From Setophaga petechia (Eukaryota > Chordata > Aves > Passeriformes > Parulidae), in contig JANCRA010000003.1 of assembly GCA_024362935.1 (NCBI GenBank), positions 39,431,291 to 39,495,290 of the forward strand: a stretch of 64,000 nucleotides of DNA. The letters are read 5' to 3'. Position numbers and translations under genes: made by a program. Below the pieces are notes generated by a model. It saw only the letters and a list, made by a program, of their open reading frames with translations. It made no database searches and had not been told where the DNA came from. Of the stretch, positions 53,341-63,868 are shown in pieces (positions within the stretch are counted from its first letter, which is position 1; each line of letters begins with the position of its first letter).

Positions 53341-54744
53341 CCCTAACCCTAGGCTGATTGACCAGTTTAGGGCTTAGGCTTACGCCTAGGGTAAGGGCTT
53401 TTTAATCCAGAAAGCCCTGAGCTCCAGGCACACTGCAACTGCAAAAGGTATCCAAAGGGGAGTGCGAAAGCGCCACAACATCGCTGCCTCCACAGCTTTT
53501 TCTTTGGTGCCATCCCTAACCCTAGGCTGATTTACCTGGCTAGGGCTAGGGTTAGGGTTACGCCTAGGGTTAGGGTTTTTTAAATGAGAAAGGCTTGAGC
53601 TCCAGACACAATTCCGCAGGCAAAGGCATCCCAAGGGGATCGAAAAAGTGCCACAACATGGCTGCCTCTGCACATTTTTCCTTGGGACCGTCCCTAACCC
53701 TAGGCTGATTGACCAGTTTAGGGCTTAGGCTTACGCCTAGGGTAAGGGCTTTTTAATCCAGAAAGCCCTGAGCTCCAGGCACACTGCAACTGCAAAAGGT
53801 ATCCCAAGGGGAGCGCAAAAGTGCCACAACATCGCTGCCTCCACACCCTTTTCTTTGGTGCCATCCCTAACCCTAGGCTGATTTACCTGGCTAGGGCTAG
53901 GGTTAGGGTTACGCCTAGGGTTAGGGTTTCTTAAATGAGAAAGGCTTGAGCTCCAGACACAATTCAGCTGGCAAAGGCATCCCAAGGGGATCGAAAAAGT
54001 GCCACAACATGGCTGCCTCCGCACATTTTTCCTTGGGACCGTCCCTAACCCTAGGCTGATTGACCAGTTTAGGGTTTAGGCTTACGCCTAGGGTAAGGGC
54101 TTTTTAATCCAGAAAGCCCTGAGCTCCAGGCACACTGCAACTGCAAAAGGTATCCCAAGGGGAGCGCAAAAGTGCCACAACATCGCTGCCTCCACAGCTT
54201 TTTCTTTGGTGCCATCCCTAACCCTAGGCTGATTTACCTGGCTAGGGCTAGGGTTAGGGTTACGCCTAGGGTTAGGGTTTTTTAAATGAGAAAGGCTTGA
54301 GCTCCAGACACAATTCAGCTGGCAAAGGCATCCCAAGGGGATCGAAAAAGTGCCACAACATGGCTGCCTCCGCACATTTTTCCTTGGGACCGTCCCTAAC
54401 CCTAGGCTGATTGACCAGTTTAGGGCTTAGGCTTACGCCTAGGGTAAGGGCTTTTTAATCCAGAAAGCCCTGAGCTCCAGGCACACTGCAACTGCAAAAG
54501 GTATCCCAAGGGGAGCGCAAAAGTGCCACAACATCGCTGCCTCCACACCCTTTTCTTTGGTGCCATCCCTAACCCTAGGCTGATTTACCTGGCTAGGGCT
54601 AGGGTTAGGGTTACGCCTAGGGTTTGGGTTTTTTAAATGAGAAAGGCCTGAGCTCCAGACACAATTCCGCAGGCAAAGGCATCCCAAGGGGATCGAAAAA
54701 GTGCCACAACATGGCTGCCTCCGCACATTTTTCCTTGGGACCGT
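53341..54744 (+). repeat. Four-unit tandem duplication, copy 1 (1,404 bp)
   Basis: The four units are atccaaagggg, acaccc with ttcttaaatg, a gggtttagg unit, and acaccc with the private gggtttgggtt plus ggcctgagc. They are repeated directly at 54745-56148. Copy 1 has private changes gtgcgaaagc near 53463 and cctctgcac near 53669. The gggtttgggtt change (near 54620 and 56027) occurs nowhere else that I saw. Confidence 0.78.
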
Positions 54745-56148
54745 CCCTAACCCTAGGCTGATTGACCAGTTTAGGGCTTAGGCTTACGCCTAGGGTAAGG
54801 GCTTTTTAATCCAGAAAGCCCTGAGCTCCAGGCACACTGCAACTGCAAAAGGTATCCAAAGGGGAGTGCAAAAGCGCCACAACATCGCTGCCTCCACAGC
54901 TTTTTCTTTGGTGCCATCCCTAACCCTAGGCTGATTTACCTGGCTAGGGCTAGGGTTAGGGTTACGCCTAGGGTTAGGGTTTTTTAAATGAGAAAGGCTT
55001 GAGCTCCAGACACAATTCCGCAGGCAAAGGCATCCCAAGGGGATCGAAAAAGTGCCACAACATGGCTGCCTCCGCACATTTTTCCTTGGGACCGTCCCTA
55101 ACCCTAGGCTGATTGACCAGTTTAGGGCTTAGGCTTACGCCTAGGGTAAGGGCTTTTTAATCCAGAAAGCCCTGAGCTCCAGGCACACTGCAACTGCAAA
55201 AGGTATCCCAAGGGGAGCGCAAAAGTGCCACAACATCGCTGCCTCCACACCCTTTTCTTTGGTGCCATCCCTAACCCTAGGCTGATTTACCTGGCTAGGG
55301 CTAGGGTTAGGGTTACGCCTAGGGTTAGGGTTTCTTAAATGAGAAAGGCTTGAGCTCCAGACACAATTCAGCTGGCAAAGGCATCCCAAGGGGATCGAAA
55401 AAGTGCCACAACATGGCTGCCTCCGCACATTTTTCCTTGGGACCGTCCCTAACCCTAGGCTGATTGACCAGTTTAGGGTTTAGGCTTACGCCTAGGGTAA
55501 GGGCTTTTTAATCCAGAAAGCCCTGAGCTCCAGGCACACTGCAACTGCAAAAGGTATCCCAAGGGGAGCGCAAAAGTGCCACAACATCGCTGCCTCCACA
55601 GCTTTTTCTTTGGTGCCATCCCTAACCCTAGGCTGATTTACCTGGCTAGGGCTAGGGTTAGGGTTACGCCTAGGGTTAGGGTTTTTTAAATGAGAAAGGC
55701 TTGAGTTTCAGACACAATTCAGCTGGCAAAGGCATCCCAAGGGGATCGAAAAAGTGCCACAACATGGCTGCCTCCGCACATTTTTCCTTGGGACCGTCCC
55801 TAACCCTAGGCTGATTGACCAGTTTAGGGCTTAGGCTTACGCCTAGGGTAAGGGCTTTTTAATCCAGAAAGCCCTGAGCTCCAGGCACACTGCAACTGCA
55901 AAAGGTATCCCAAGGGGAGCGCAAAAGTGCCACAACATCGCTGCCTCCACACCCTTTTCTTTGGTGCCATCCCTAACCCTAGGCTGATTTACCTGGCTAG
56001 GGCTAGGGTTAGGGTTACGCCTAGGGTTTGGGTTTTTTAAATGAGAAAGGCCTGAGCTCCAGACACAATTCCGCAGGCAAAGGCATCCCAAGGGGATCGA
56101 AAAAGTGCCACAACATGGCTGCCTCCGCACATTTTTCCTTGGGACCGT
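54745..56148 (+). repeat. Four-unit tandem duplication, copy 2 (1,404 bp)
   Basis: This is the second copy of 53341-54744. Its third unit has gagtttcag, as at 46757 and 52373, where copy 1 has gagctccag. Copy 2 thus keeps the older state there, and copy 1 was probably converted after the duplication. Confidence 0.75.
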
Positions 56149-56850
56149 CCCTAACCCTAGGCTGATTGACCAGTTTAGGGCTTAGGCTTACGCCTAGGGT
56201 AAGGGCTTTTTAATCCAGAAAGCCCTGAGCTCCAGGCACACTGCAACTGCAAAAGGTATCCCAAGGGGAGCGCAAAAGTGCCACAACATCGCTGCCTCCA
56301 CAGCTTTTTCTTTGGTGCCATCCCTAACCCTAGGCTGATTTACCTGTCTAGGGCTAGGGTTAGGGTTACGCCTAGGGTTAGGGTTTTTTAAATGAGAAAG
56401 GCTTGAGCTCCGGACACAATTCAGCTGGCAAAGGCATCCCAAGGGGATCGACAAAGTGCCACAACATGGCTGCCTCCGCACATTTTTCCTTGGGACCGTC
56501 CCTAACCCTAGGCTGATTGACCAGTTTAGGGCTTAGGCTTACGCCTAGGGTAAGGGTTTTTTAATCCAGAAAGCCCTGAGCTCCGGGCACACTGCAACTG
56601 CAAAAGGTATCCCAAGAGGAGCGCAAAAGTGCCACAACATCGCTGCCTCCACAGCTTTTTCTTTGGTGCCATCCCTAACCCTAGGCTGATTTACCTGTCT
56701 AGGGCTAGGGTTAGGGTTACGCCTAGGGTTAGGGTTTTTTAAATGAGAAAGGCTTGAGCTCCAGACACAATTCAGCTGGCAAAGGCATCCCAAGGGGATC
56801 GAAAAAGTGCCACAACATGGCTGCCTCCGCACATTTTTCCTTGGGACCGT

Positions 56851-58604
56851 CCCTAACCCTAGGCTGATTGACCAGTTTAGGGTTTAGGCTTACGCCTAGG
56901 GTAAGGGCTTTTTAATCCAGAAAGCCCTGAGCTCCAGGCACACTGCAACTGCAAAAGGTATCCCAAGGGGAGCGCAAAAGTGCCACAACATCGCTGCCTC
57001 CACAGCTTTTTCTTTGGTGCCATCCCTAACCCTAGGCTGATTTACCTGTCTAGGGCTAGGGTTAGGGTTACGCCTAGGGTTAGGGTTTTTTAAATGAGAA
57101 AGGCTTGAGCTCCAGACACAATTCCGCAGGCAAAGGCATCCCAAGGGGATCGAAAAAGTGCCACAACATGGCTGCCTCCGCACATTTTTCCTTGGGACCG
57201 TCCCTAACCCTAGGCTGATTGACCAGTTTAGGGCTTAGGCTTACGCCTAGGGTAAGGGCTTTTTAATCCAGAAAGCCCTGAGCTCCAGGCACACTGCAAC
57301 TGCAAAAGGTATCCAAAGGGGAGTGCAAAAGCGCCACAACATCGCTGCCTCCACAGCTTTTTCTTTGGTGCCATCCCTAACCCTAGGCTGATTTACCTGG
57401 TTAGGGCTAGGGTTAGGGTTACGCCTAGGGTTAGGGTTTTTTAAATGAGAAAGGCTTGAGCTCCAGACACAATTCAGCTGGCAAAGGCATCCCAAGGGGA
57501 TCGACAAAGTGCCACAACATGGCTGCCTCCGCACATTTTTCCTTGGGACCGTCCCTAACCCTAGGCTGATTGACCAGTTTAGGGCTTAGGCTTACGCCTA
57601 GGGTAAGGGTTTTTTAATCCCGAAAGCCCTGAGCTCAGGGCACACTGCAACTGCAAAAGGTATCCCAAGAGGAGCGCAAAAGTGCCACAACATCGCTGCC
57701 TCCACAGCTTTTTCTTTGGTGCCATCCCTAACCCTAGGCTGATTTACCTGGCTAGGGCTAGGGTTAGGGTTAGGCCTAGGGTTAGGGTTTTTTAAATGAG
57801 AAAGGCTTGAGCTCCAGACACAATTCCGCAGGCAAAGGCATCCCAAGGGGATCGAAAAAGTGCCACAACATGGCTGCCTCCGCACATTTTTCCTTGGGAC
57901 CGTCCCTAACCCTAGGCTGATTGACCAGTTTAGGGCTTAGGCTTACGCCTAGGGTAAGGGCTTTTTAATCCAGAAAGCCCTGAGCTCCAGGCACACTGCA
58001 ACTGCAAAAGGTATCCCAAGGGGAGCGCAAAAGTGCCACAACATCGCTGCCTCCACAGCTTTTTCTTTGGTGCCATCCCTAACCCTAGGCTGATTTACCT
58101 GGCTAGGGCTAGGGTTAGGGTTACGCCTAGGGTTAGGGTTTTTTAAATGAGAAAGGCTTGAGCTCCAGACACAATTCCGCAGGCAAAGGCATCCCAAGGG
58201 GATCGAAAAAGTGCCACAACATGGCTGCCTCCGCACATTTTTCCTTGGGACCGTCCCTAACCCTAGGCTGATTGACCAGTTTAGGGCTTAGGCTTACGCC
58301 TAGGGTAAGGGCTTTTTAATCCAGAAAGCCCTGAGCTCCAGGCACACTGCAACTGCAAAAGGTATCCCAAGGGGAGCGCAAAAGTGCCACAACATCGCTG
58401 CCTCCTCAAAATTTCTTTGGTGCCATCCCTAACCCTAGGCTGATTTACCTGGCTAGGGCTAGGGTTAGGGTTACGCCTAGGGTTAGGGTTTCTTAAATGA
58501 GAAAGGCTTGAGCTCCAGACACAATTCAGCTGGCAAAGGCATCCCAAGGGGATCGAAAAAGTGCCACAACATGGCTGCCTCCGCCCATTTTTCCTTGGGA
58601 CCGT
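56851..58604 (+). repeat. Five-unit block, distal copy
   Basis: This is the second copy of 38430-40183. Its first three units (56851 onward) also match the units at 60009-61061 at an offset of 3,158 bp (9 x 351 - 1). The stretch 56.9-61 kb is therefore itself a nine-unit repeat of the same material. Confidence 0.72.
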
Positions 58605-58955
58605 CCCTAACCCTAGGCTGATTGACCAGTTTAGGGCTTAGGCTTACGCCTAGGGTAAGGGCTTTTTAATCCAGAAAGCCCTGAGCTCCAGGCACACTGC
58701 AACTGCAAAAGGTATCCCAAGGGGAGCGCAAAAGTGCCACAACATCGCTGCCTCCACAGCTTTTTCTTTGGTGCCATCCCTAACCCTAGGCTGATTTACC
58801 TGTCTAGGGCTAGGGTTAGGGTTACGCCTAGGGTTAGGGTTTTTTAAATGAGAAAGGCTTGAGCTCCAGACACAATTCCGCAGGCAAAGGCATCCCAAGG
58901 GGATCGAAAAAGTGCCACAACATGGCTGCCTCCGCACATTTTTCCTTGGGACCGT

Positions 58956-61061
58956 CCCTAACCCTAGGCTGATTGACCAGTTTAGGGCTTAGGCTTACGC
59001 CTAGGGTAAGGGCTTTTTAATCCAGAAAGCCCTGAGCTCCAGGCACACTGCAACTGCAAAAGGTATCCCAAGGGGAGCGCAAAAGTGCCACAACATCGCT
59101 GCCTCCACAGCTTTTTCTTTGGTGCCATCCCTAACCCTAGGCTGATTTACCTGTCTAGGGCTAGGGTTAGGGTTACGCCTAGGGTTAGGGTTTTTTAAAT
59201 GAGAAAGGCTTGAGCTCCGGACACAATTCAGCTGGCAAAGGCATCCCAAGGGGATCGAAAAAGTGCCACAACATGGCTGCCTCCGCACATTTTTCCTTGG
59301 GACCGTCCCTAACCCTAGGCTGATTGACCAGTTTAGGGCTTAGGCTTACGCCTAGGGTAAGGGTTTTTTAATCCAGAAAGCCCTGAGCTCCGGGCACACT
59401 GCAACTGCAAAAGGTATCCCAAGAGGAGCGCAAAAGTGCCACAACATCGCTGCCTCCACAGCTTTTTCTTTGGTGCCATCCCTAACCCTAGGCTGATTTA
59501 CCTGTCTAGGGCTAGGGTTAGGGTTACGCCTAGGGTTAGGGTTTTTTAAATGAGAAAGGCTTGAGCTCCAGACACAATTCCGCAGGAAAAGGCATCCCAA
59601 GGGGATCGAAAAAGTGCCACAACATGGCTGCCTCCGCACATTTTTCCTTGGGACCGTCCCTAACCCTAGGCTGATTGACCAGTTTAGGGCTTAGGCTTAC
59701 GCCTAGGGTACGGGCTTTTTAATCCAGAAAGCCCTGAGCTCCAGGCACACTGCAACTGCAAAAGGTATCCAAAGGGGAGTGCAAAAGCGCCACAACATCG
59801 CTGCCTCCACAGCTTTTTCTTTGGTGCCATCCCTAACCCTAGGCTGATTTACCTGGTTAGGGCTAGGGTTAGGGTTACGCCTAGGGTTAGGGTTTTTTAA
59901 ATGAGAAAGGCTTGAGCTCCAGACACAATTCAGCTGGCAAAGGCATCCCAAGGGGATCGAAAAAGTGCCACAACATGGCTGCCTCCGCACATTTTTCCTT
60001 GGGACCGTCCCTAACCCTAGGCTGATTGACCAGTTTAGGGTTTAGGCTTACGCCTAGGGTAAGGGCTTTTTAATCCAGAAAGCCCTGAGCTCCAGGCACA
60101 CTGCAACTGCAAAAGGTATCCCAAGGGGAGCGCAAAAGTGCCACAACATCGCTGCCTCCACAGCTTTTTCTTTGGTGCCATCCCTAACCCTAGGCTGATT
60201 TACCTGTCTAGGGCTAGGGTTAGGGTTACGCCTAGGGTTAGGGTTTTTTAAATGAGAAAGGCTTGAGCTCCAGACACAATTCCGCAGGCAAAGGCATCCC
60301 AAGGGGATCGAAAAAGTGCCACAACATGGCTGCCTCCGCACATTTTTCCTTGGGACCGTCCCTAACCCTAGGCTGATTGACCAGTTTAGGGCTTAGGCTT
60401 ACGCCTAGGGTAAGGGCTTTTTAATCCAGAAAGCCCTGAGCTCCAGGCACACTGCAACTGCAAAAGGTATCCAAAGGGGAGTGCAAAAGCGCCACAACAT
60501 CGCTGCCTCCACAGCTTTTTCTTTGGTGCCATCCCTAACCCTAGGCTGATTTACCTGGTTAGGGCTAGGGTTAGGGTTACGCCTAGGGTTAGGGTTTTTT
60601 AAATGAGAAAGGCTTGACCTCCAGACACAATTCAGCTGGCAAAGGCATCCCAAGGGGATCGACAAAGTGCCACAACATGGCTGCCTCCGCACATTTTTCC
60701 TTGGGACCGTCCCTAACCCTAGGCTGATTGACCAGTTTAGGGCTTAGGCTTACGCCTAGGGTAAGGGTTTTTTAATCCCGAAAGCCCTGAGCTCAGGGCA
60801 CACTGCAACTGCAAAAGGTATCCCAAGAGGAGCGCAAAAGTGCCACAACATCGCTGCCTCCACAGCTTTTTCTTTGGTGCCATCCCTAACCCTAGGCTGA
60901 TTTACCTGGCTAGGGCTAGGGTTAGGGTTACGCCTAGGGTTAGGGTTTTTTAAATGAGAAAGGCTTGAGCTCCAGACACAATTCCGCAGGCAAAGGCATC
61001 CCAAGGGGATCGAAAAAGTGCCACAACATGGCTGCCTCCGCACATTTTTCCTTGGGACCGT
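58956..61061 (+). repeat. Six-unit block, distal copy
   Basis: This is the copy of 37377-39482 at an offset of 21,579 bp. It lies next to the 56851-58604 block, whereas in the left region the two blocks overlap (38430-39482 belongs to both). That arrangement is what a nine-unit (3,158-bp) tandem duplication of the distal region would give. Confidence 0.72.
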
Positions 61062-63517
61062 CCCTAACCCTAGGCTGATTGACCAGTTTAGGGCTTAGGC
61101 TTACGCCTAGGGTAAGGGCTTTTTAATCCAGAAAGCCCTGAGCTCCAGGCACACTGCAACTGCAAAAGGTATCCCAAGGGGAGCGCAAAAGTGCCACAAC
61201 ATCGCTGCCTCCACACCCTTTTCTTTGGTGCCATCCCTAACCCTAGGCTGATTTACCTGGCTAGGGCTAGGGTTAGGGTTACGCCTAGGGTTAGGGTTTC
61301 TTAAATGAGAAAGGCTTGAGCTCCAGACACAATTCAGCTGGCAAAGGCATCCCAAGGGGATCGAAAAAGTGCCACAACATGGCTGCCTCCGCACATTTTT
61401 CCTTGGGACCGTCCCTAACCCTAGGCTGATTGACCAGTTTAGGCCTTAGGCTTACGCCTAGGGTAAGGGCTTTTTAATCCAGAAAGCCCTGAGCTCCAGG
61501 CACACTGCAACTGCAAAAGGTATCCCAAGGGGAGCGCAAAAGTGCCACAACATCGCTGCCTCCACAGCTTTTTCTTTGGTGCCATCCCTAACCCTAGGCT
61601 GATTTACCTGGCTAGGGCTAGGGTTAGGGTTACGCCTAGGGTTAGGGTTTTTTAAATGAGAAAGGCTTGAGCTCCAGACACAATTCAGCTGGCAAAGGCA
61701 TCCCAAGGGGATCGAAAAAGTGCCACAACATGGCTGCCTCCGCACATTTTTCCTTGGGACCGTCCCTAACCCTAGGCTGATTGACCAGTTTAGGGCTTAG
61801 GCTTACGCCTAGGGTAAGGGCTTTTTAATCCAGAAAGCCCTGAGCTCCAGGCACACTGCAACTGCAAAAGGTATCCCAAGGGGAGCGCAAAAGTGCCACA
61901 ACATCGCTGCCTCCACAGCTTTTTCTTTGGTGCCATCCCTAACCCTAGGCTGATTTACCTGGCTAGGGCTAGGGTTAGGGTTACGCCTAGGGTTAGGGTT
62001 TTTTAAATGAGAAAGGCTTGAGCTCCAGACACAATTCCGCAGGCAAAGGCATCCCAAGGGGATCGAAAAAGTGCCACAACATGGCTGCCTCCGCACATTT
62101 TTCCTTGGGACCGTCCCTAGCCCTAGGCTGATTGACCAGTTTAGGGCTTAGGCTTACGCCTAGGGTAAGGGCTTTTTAATCCAGAAAGCCCTGAGCTCCA
62201 GGCACACTGCAACTGCAAAAGGTATCCCAAGGGGAGCGCAAAAGTGCCACAACATCGCTGCCTCCACAGCTTTTCTTTGGTGCCATCCCTAACCCTAGGC
62301 TGATTTACCTGGCTAGGGCTAGGGTTAGGGTTACGCCTAGGGTTAGGATTTTTTAAATGAGAAAGGCTTGAGCTCCAGACACAATTCAGCTGGCAAAGGC
62401 ATCCCAAGGGGATCGAAAAAGTGCCACAACATGGCTGCCTCCGCCCATTTTTCCTTGGGACCGTCCCTAACCCTAGGCTGATTGACCAGTTTAGGGCTTA
62501 GGCTTACGCCTAGGGTAAGGGCTTTTTAATCCAGAAAGCCCTGAGCTCCAGGCACACTGCAACTGCAAAAGGTATCCCAAGGGGAGCGAAAAAGTGCCAC
62601 AACTTTGCTGCCTCCACAGCTTTTTCTTTGGTGCCATCCCTAACCCTAGGCTGATTTACCTGGCTAGGGCTAGGGTTAGGGTTACGCCTAGGGTTAGGGT
62701 TTTTTAAATGAGAAAGGCTTGAGCTCCAGACACAATTCAGCTGGCAAAGGCACCCTAAGGGGATCGAAAAAGTGCCACAACATGGCTGCCTCCGCACATT
62801 TTTCCTTGGGACCGTCCCTAACCCTAGGCTGATTGACCAGTTTAGGGCTTAGGCTTACGCCTAGGGTAAGGGCTTTTTAATCCAGAAAGCCCTGAGCTCC
62901 AGGCACACTGCAACTGCAAAAGGTATCCCAAGGGGAGCGCAAAAGTGCCACAACATCGCTGCCTCCACAGCTTTTTCTTTGGTGCCATCCCTAACCCTAG
63001 GCTGATTTACCTGGCTAGGGCTAGGGTTAGGGTTACGCCTAGGGTTAGGGTTTTTTAAATGAGAAAGGCTTGAGCTCCAGACACAATTCCGCTGCCAAAG
63101 GCATCCCAAGGGGATCGAAAAAGTGCCACAACATGGCTGCCTCCGCACATTTTTCCTTGGGACCGTCCCTAACCCTAGGCTGATTGACCAGTTTAGGGCT
63201 TAGGCTTACACCTAGGGTAAGGGCTTTTTAATCCAGAAAGCCCTGAGCTCCAGGCACACTGCAACTGCAAAAGGTATCCCAAGGGGAGCGCAAAAGTGCC
63301 ACAACATCGCTGCCTCCACAGCTTTTTCTTTGGTGCCATCCCTAACCCTAGGCTGATTTACCTGGCTAGGGCTAGGGTTAGGGTTACGCCTAGGGTTAGG
63401 GTTTTTTAAATGAGAAAGGCTTGACCTCCAGACACAATTCAGCTGGCAAAGGCATCCCAAGGGGATCGAAAAAGTGCCACAACATGGCTGCCTCCGCACA
63501 TTTTTCCTTGGGACCGT
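61062..63517 (+). repeat. Consensus-like units with scattered private changes
   Basis: Seven units are close to the reference. Private changes are aggccttagg near 61442, ccctagccctagg near 62117, a one-T loss in the A-half T run (62271-62274), gttaggatttttt near 62347, ccgcccattt near 62444, aactttgctgcc near 62603, caccctaagg near 62751 and cgctgccaaagg near 63091. I find no higher-order partner for these in the window. Private changes are more frequent here than in the duplicated blocks. Confidence 0.7.
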
Positions 63518-63690
63518 CCCTAACCCTAGGCTGATTGACCAGTTTAGGGCTTAGGCTTACGCCTAGGGTAAGGGCTTTTTAATCCAGAAAGCCCTGAGCT
63601 CCAGGCACACTGCAACTGCAAAAGGTATCCCAAGGGGAGCGCAAAAGTGCCACAACATCGCTGCCTCCACAGCTTTTTCTTTGGTGCCAT
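63518..63690 (+). repeat. Half-unit A (173 bp), reference copy
   Basis: The A half is recognised by gattgaccag after the shared start, by gcttaggcttacgcctaggg in the telomere-like part, by ctgcaactgcaaaaggtatccc, and by agcgcaaaagtgcc. Near its end is a six-base variable window that is acagct here. Across the array this window also appears as acaccc, acacct, tcaaaa and acaaca. The tcaaaa and acaaca forms make the unit one base shorter (350 bp). The A half retains only degenerate telomere motifs (tagggctta, ctagggtaaggg). Confidence 0.9.
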
Positions 63691-63752
63691 CCCTAACCCT
63701 AGGCTGATTTACCTGGCTAGGGCTAGGGTTAGGGTTACGCCTAGGGTTAGGG
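63691..63752. repeat. 13-bp perfect inverted telomeric repeat in the B half (hairpin potential)
   Basis: The left arm ccctaaccctagg (63691-63703) is the exact reverse complement of the right arm cctagggttaggg (63740-63752), with a 36-base spacer between them. The A half has the same arrangement at 63518-63530 and 63562-63574 with one mismatch (cctagggtaaggg). Telomeric motifs therefore occur in both orientations inside every half-unit. Whether the hairpin forms in the cell cannot be told from sequence. Confidence 0.8.
63717..63752 (+). repeat. Telomere-like island of the B half (reference copy)
   Basis: This island holds five GGG runs within 36 bp. The first three are spaced by CTA and TTA, then comes the nine-base spacer ttacgccta, then GGGTTAGGG. 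Two perfect GGGTTA steps are present in the common form. An equivalent island occurs in essentially every B half, so there are roughly 180 copies in the window. On the G-rich strand it meets a relaxed G-quadruplex pattern: four GGG runs with one loop longer than seven bases. Confidence 0.85.
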
Positions 63753-63805
63753 TTTTTTAAATGAGAAAGGCTTGAGCTCCAGACACAATTCAGCTGGCAA
63801 AGGCA

Positions 63806-63822
63806 TCCCAAGGGGATCGAAA
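63806..63822 (-). other. CENP-B-box-like 17-mer in the B half (weak)
   Basis: Read on the minus strand, this site is tttcgatccccttggga. Against the CENP-B box core NTTCGNNNNANNCGGGN it matches TTCG and GGG but lacks the A and the C, giving seven of nine core positions. The A half has tgcg in place of ttcg at the matching place, so only B halves come close. Some B halves lose the TTCG through gatcgacaa, gatcaaaaa or gattgaaaa variants. The match is imperfect, and binding is unproven. Confidence 0.2.
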
Positions 63823-63830
63823 AAGTGCCA

Positions 63831-63842
63831 CAACATGGCTGC
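63831..63842 (+). other. YY1-like motif in the B half (weak)
   Basis: The bases caacatggctgc match the YY1 consensus caagatggcggc at 10 of 12 positions. The A half has aacatcgctgcc, which breaks the atgg core. The site is repeated once per unit and is nearly invariant. It may simply be part of the conserved back portion of the repeat. Confidence 0.15.
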
Positions 63843-63868
63843 CTCCGCACATTTTTCCTTGGGACCGT

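Larger units (their letters stand above)
63518..63868 (+). repeat. Representative consensus-like 351-bp unit (A half + B half)
   Basis: This unit carries the commonest state at most variable sites and serves as a reference. The A half is 63518-63690 (173 bp) and the B half is 63691-63868 (178 bp). Both begin with the same 19 bases, ccctaaccctaggctgatt. Both then carry a G-rich telomere-like stretch, a T run, an aaagnc..gagctcca segment, and the well-conserved cores tcccaagggga and gtgccacaacat. The last 67 bp of the two halves align without gaps at 56 of 67 positions by my hand count. The 5-bp length difference lies in the telomere-like part. The unit is therefore an ancestral repeat of about 175 bp that was duplicated, diverged and then amplified as a dimer. 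Confidence 0.93.
63691..63868 (+). repeat. Half-unit B (178 bp), reference copy
   Basis: The B half is recognised by gatttacctgg after the shared start, by the telomere-like island ctagggctagggttaggg, by tttttaaatgagaaagg, by aaaggcatccc, and by ggatcgaaaaagtgcc and aacatggctgcc. Common variants are cagctggc versus ccgcaggc at 63791-63798, ggctaggg versus gtctaggg, gagctcc versus gacctcc or cagctcc, and gatcgaaaa versus gatcgacaa or gatcaaaaa. These substitutions travel in fixed combinations and can be used to trace higher-order blocks. Confidence 0.9.

Noticed and set aside
63528..63533. cctagg palindrome as a restriction-defined or att site
   Set aside because: It is simply part of the degenerate telomeric motif and occurs several times per unit. 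There is no integrase or unique junction nearby.
63563..63850. About 95-codon minus-strand open frame repeated in nearly every unit
   Set aside because: It starts at GTG, not ATG. It exists because 351 is a multiple of three. It is broken freely by single-base indels (for example 354-705 and the 13 tcaaaa units) and by a stop in the cagctcc units near 8686, 13600, 19914 and 23947. The NPNPRRNPNP-like core is just translated telomere-type repeat. There is no sign of selection for coding.
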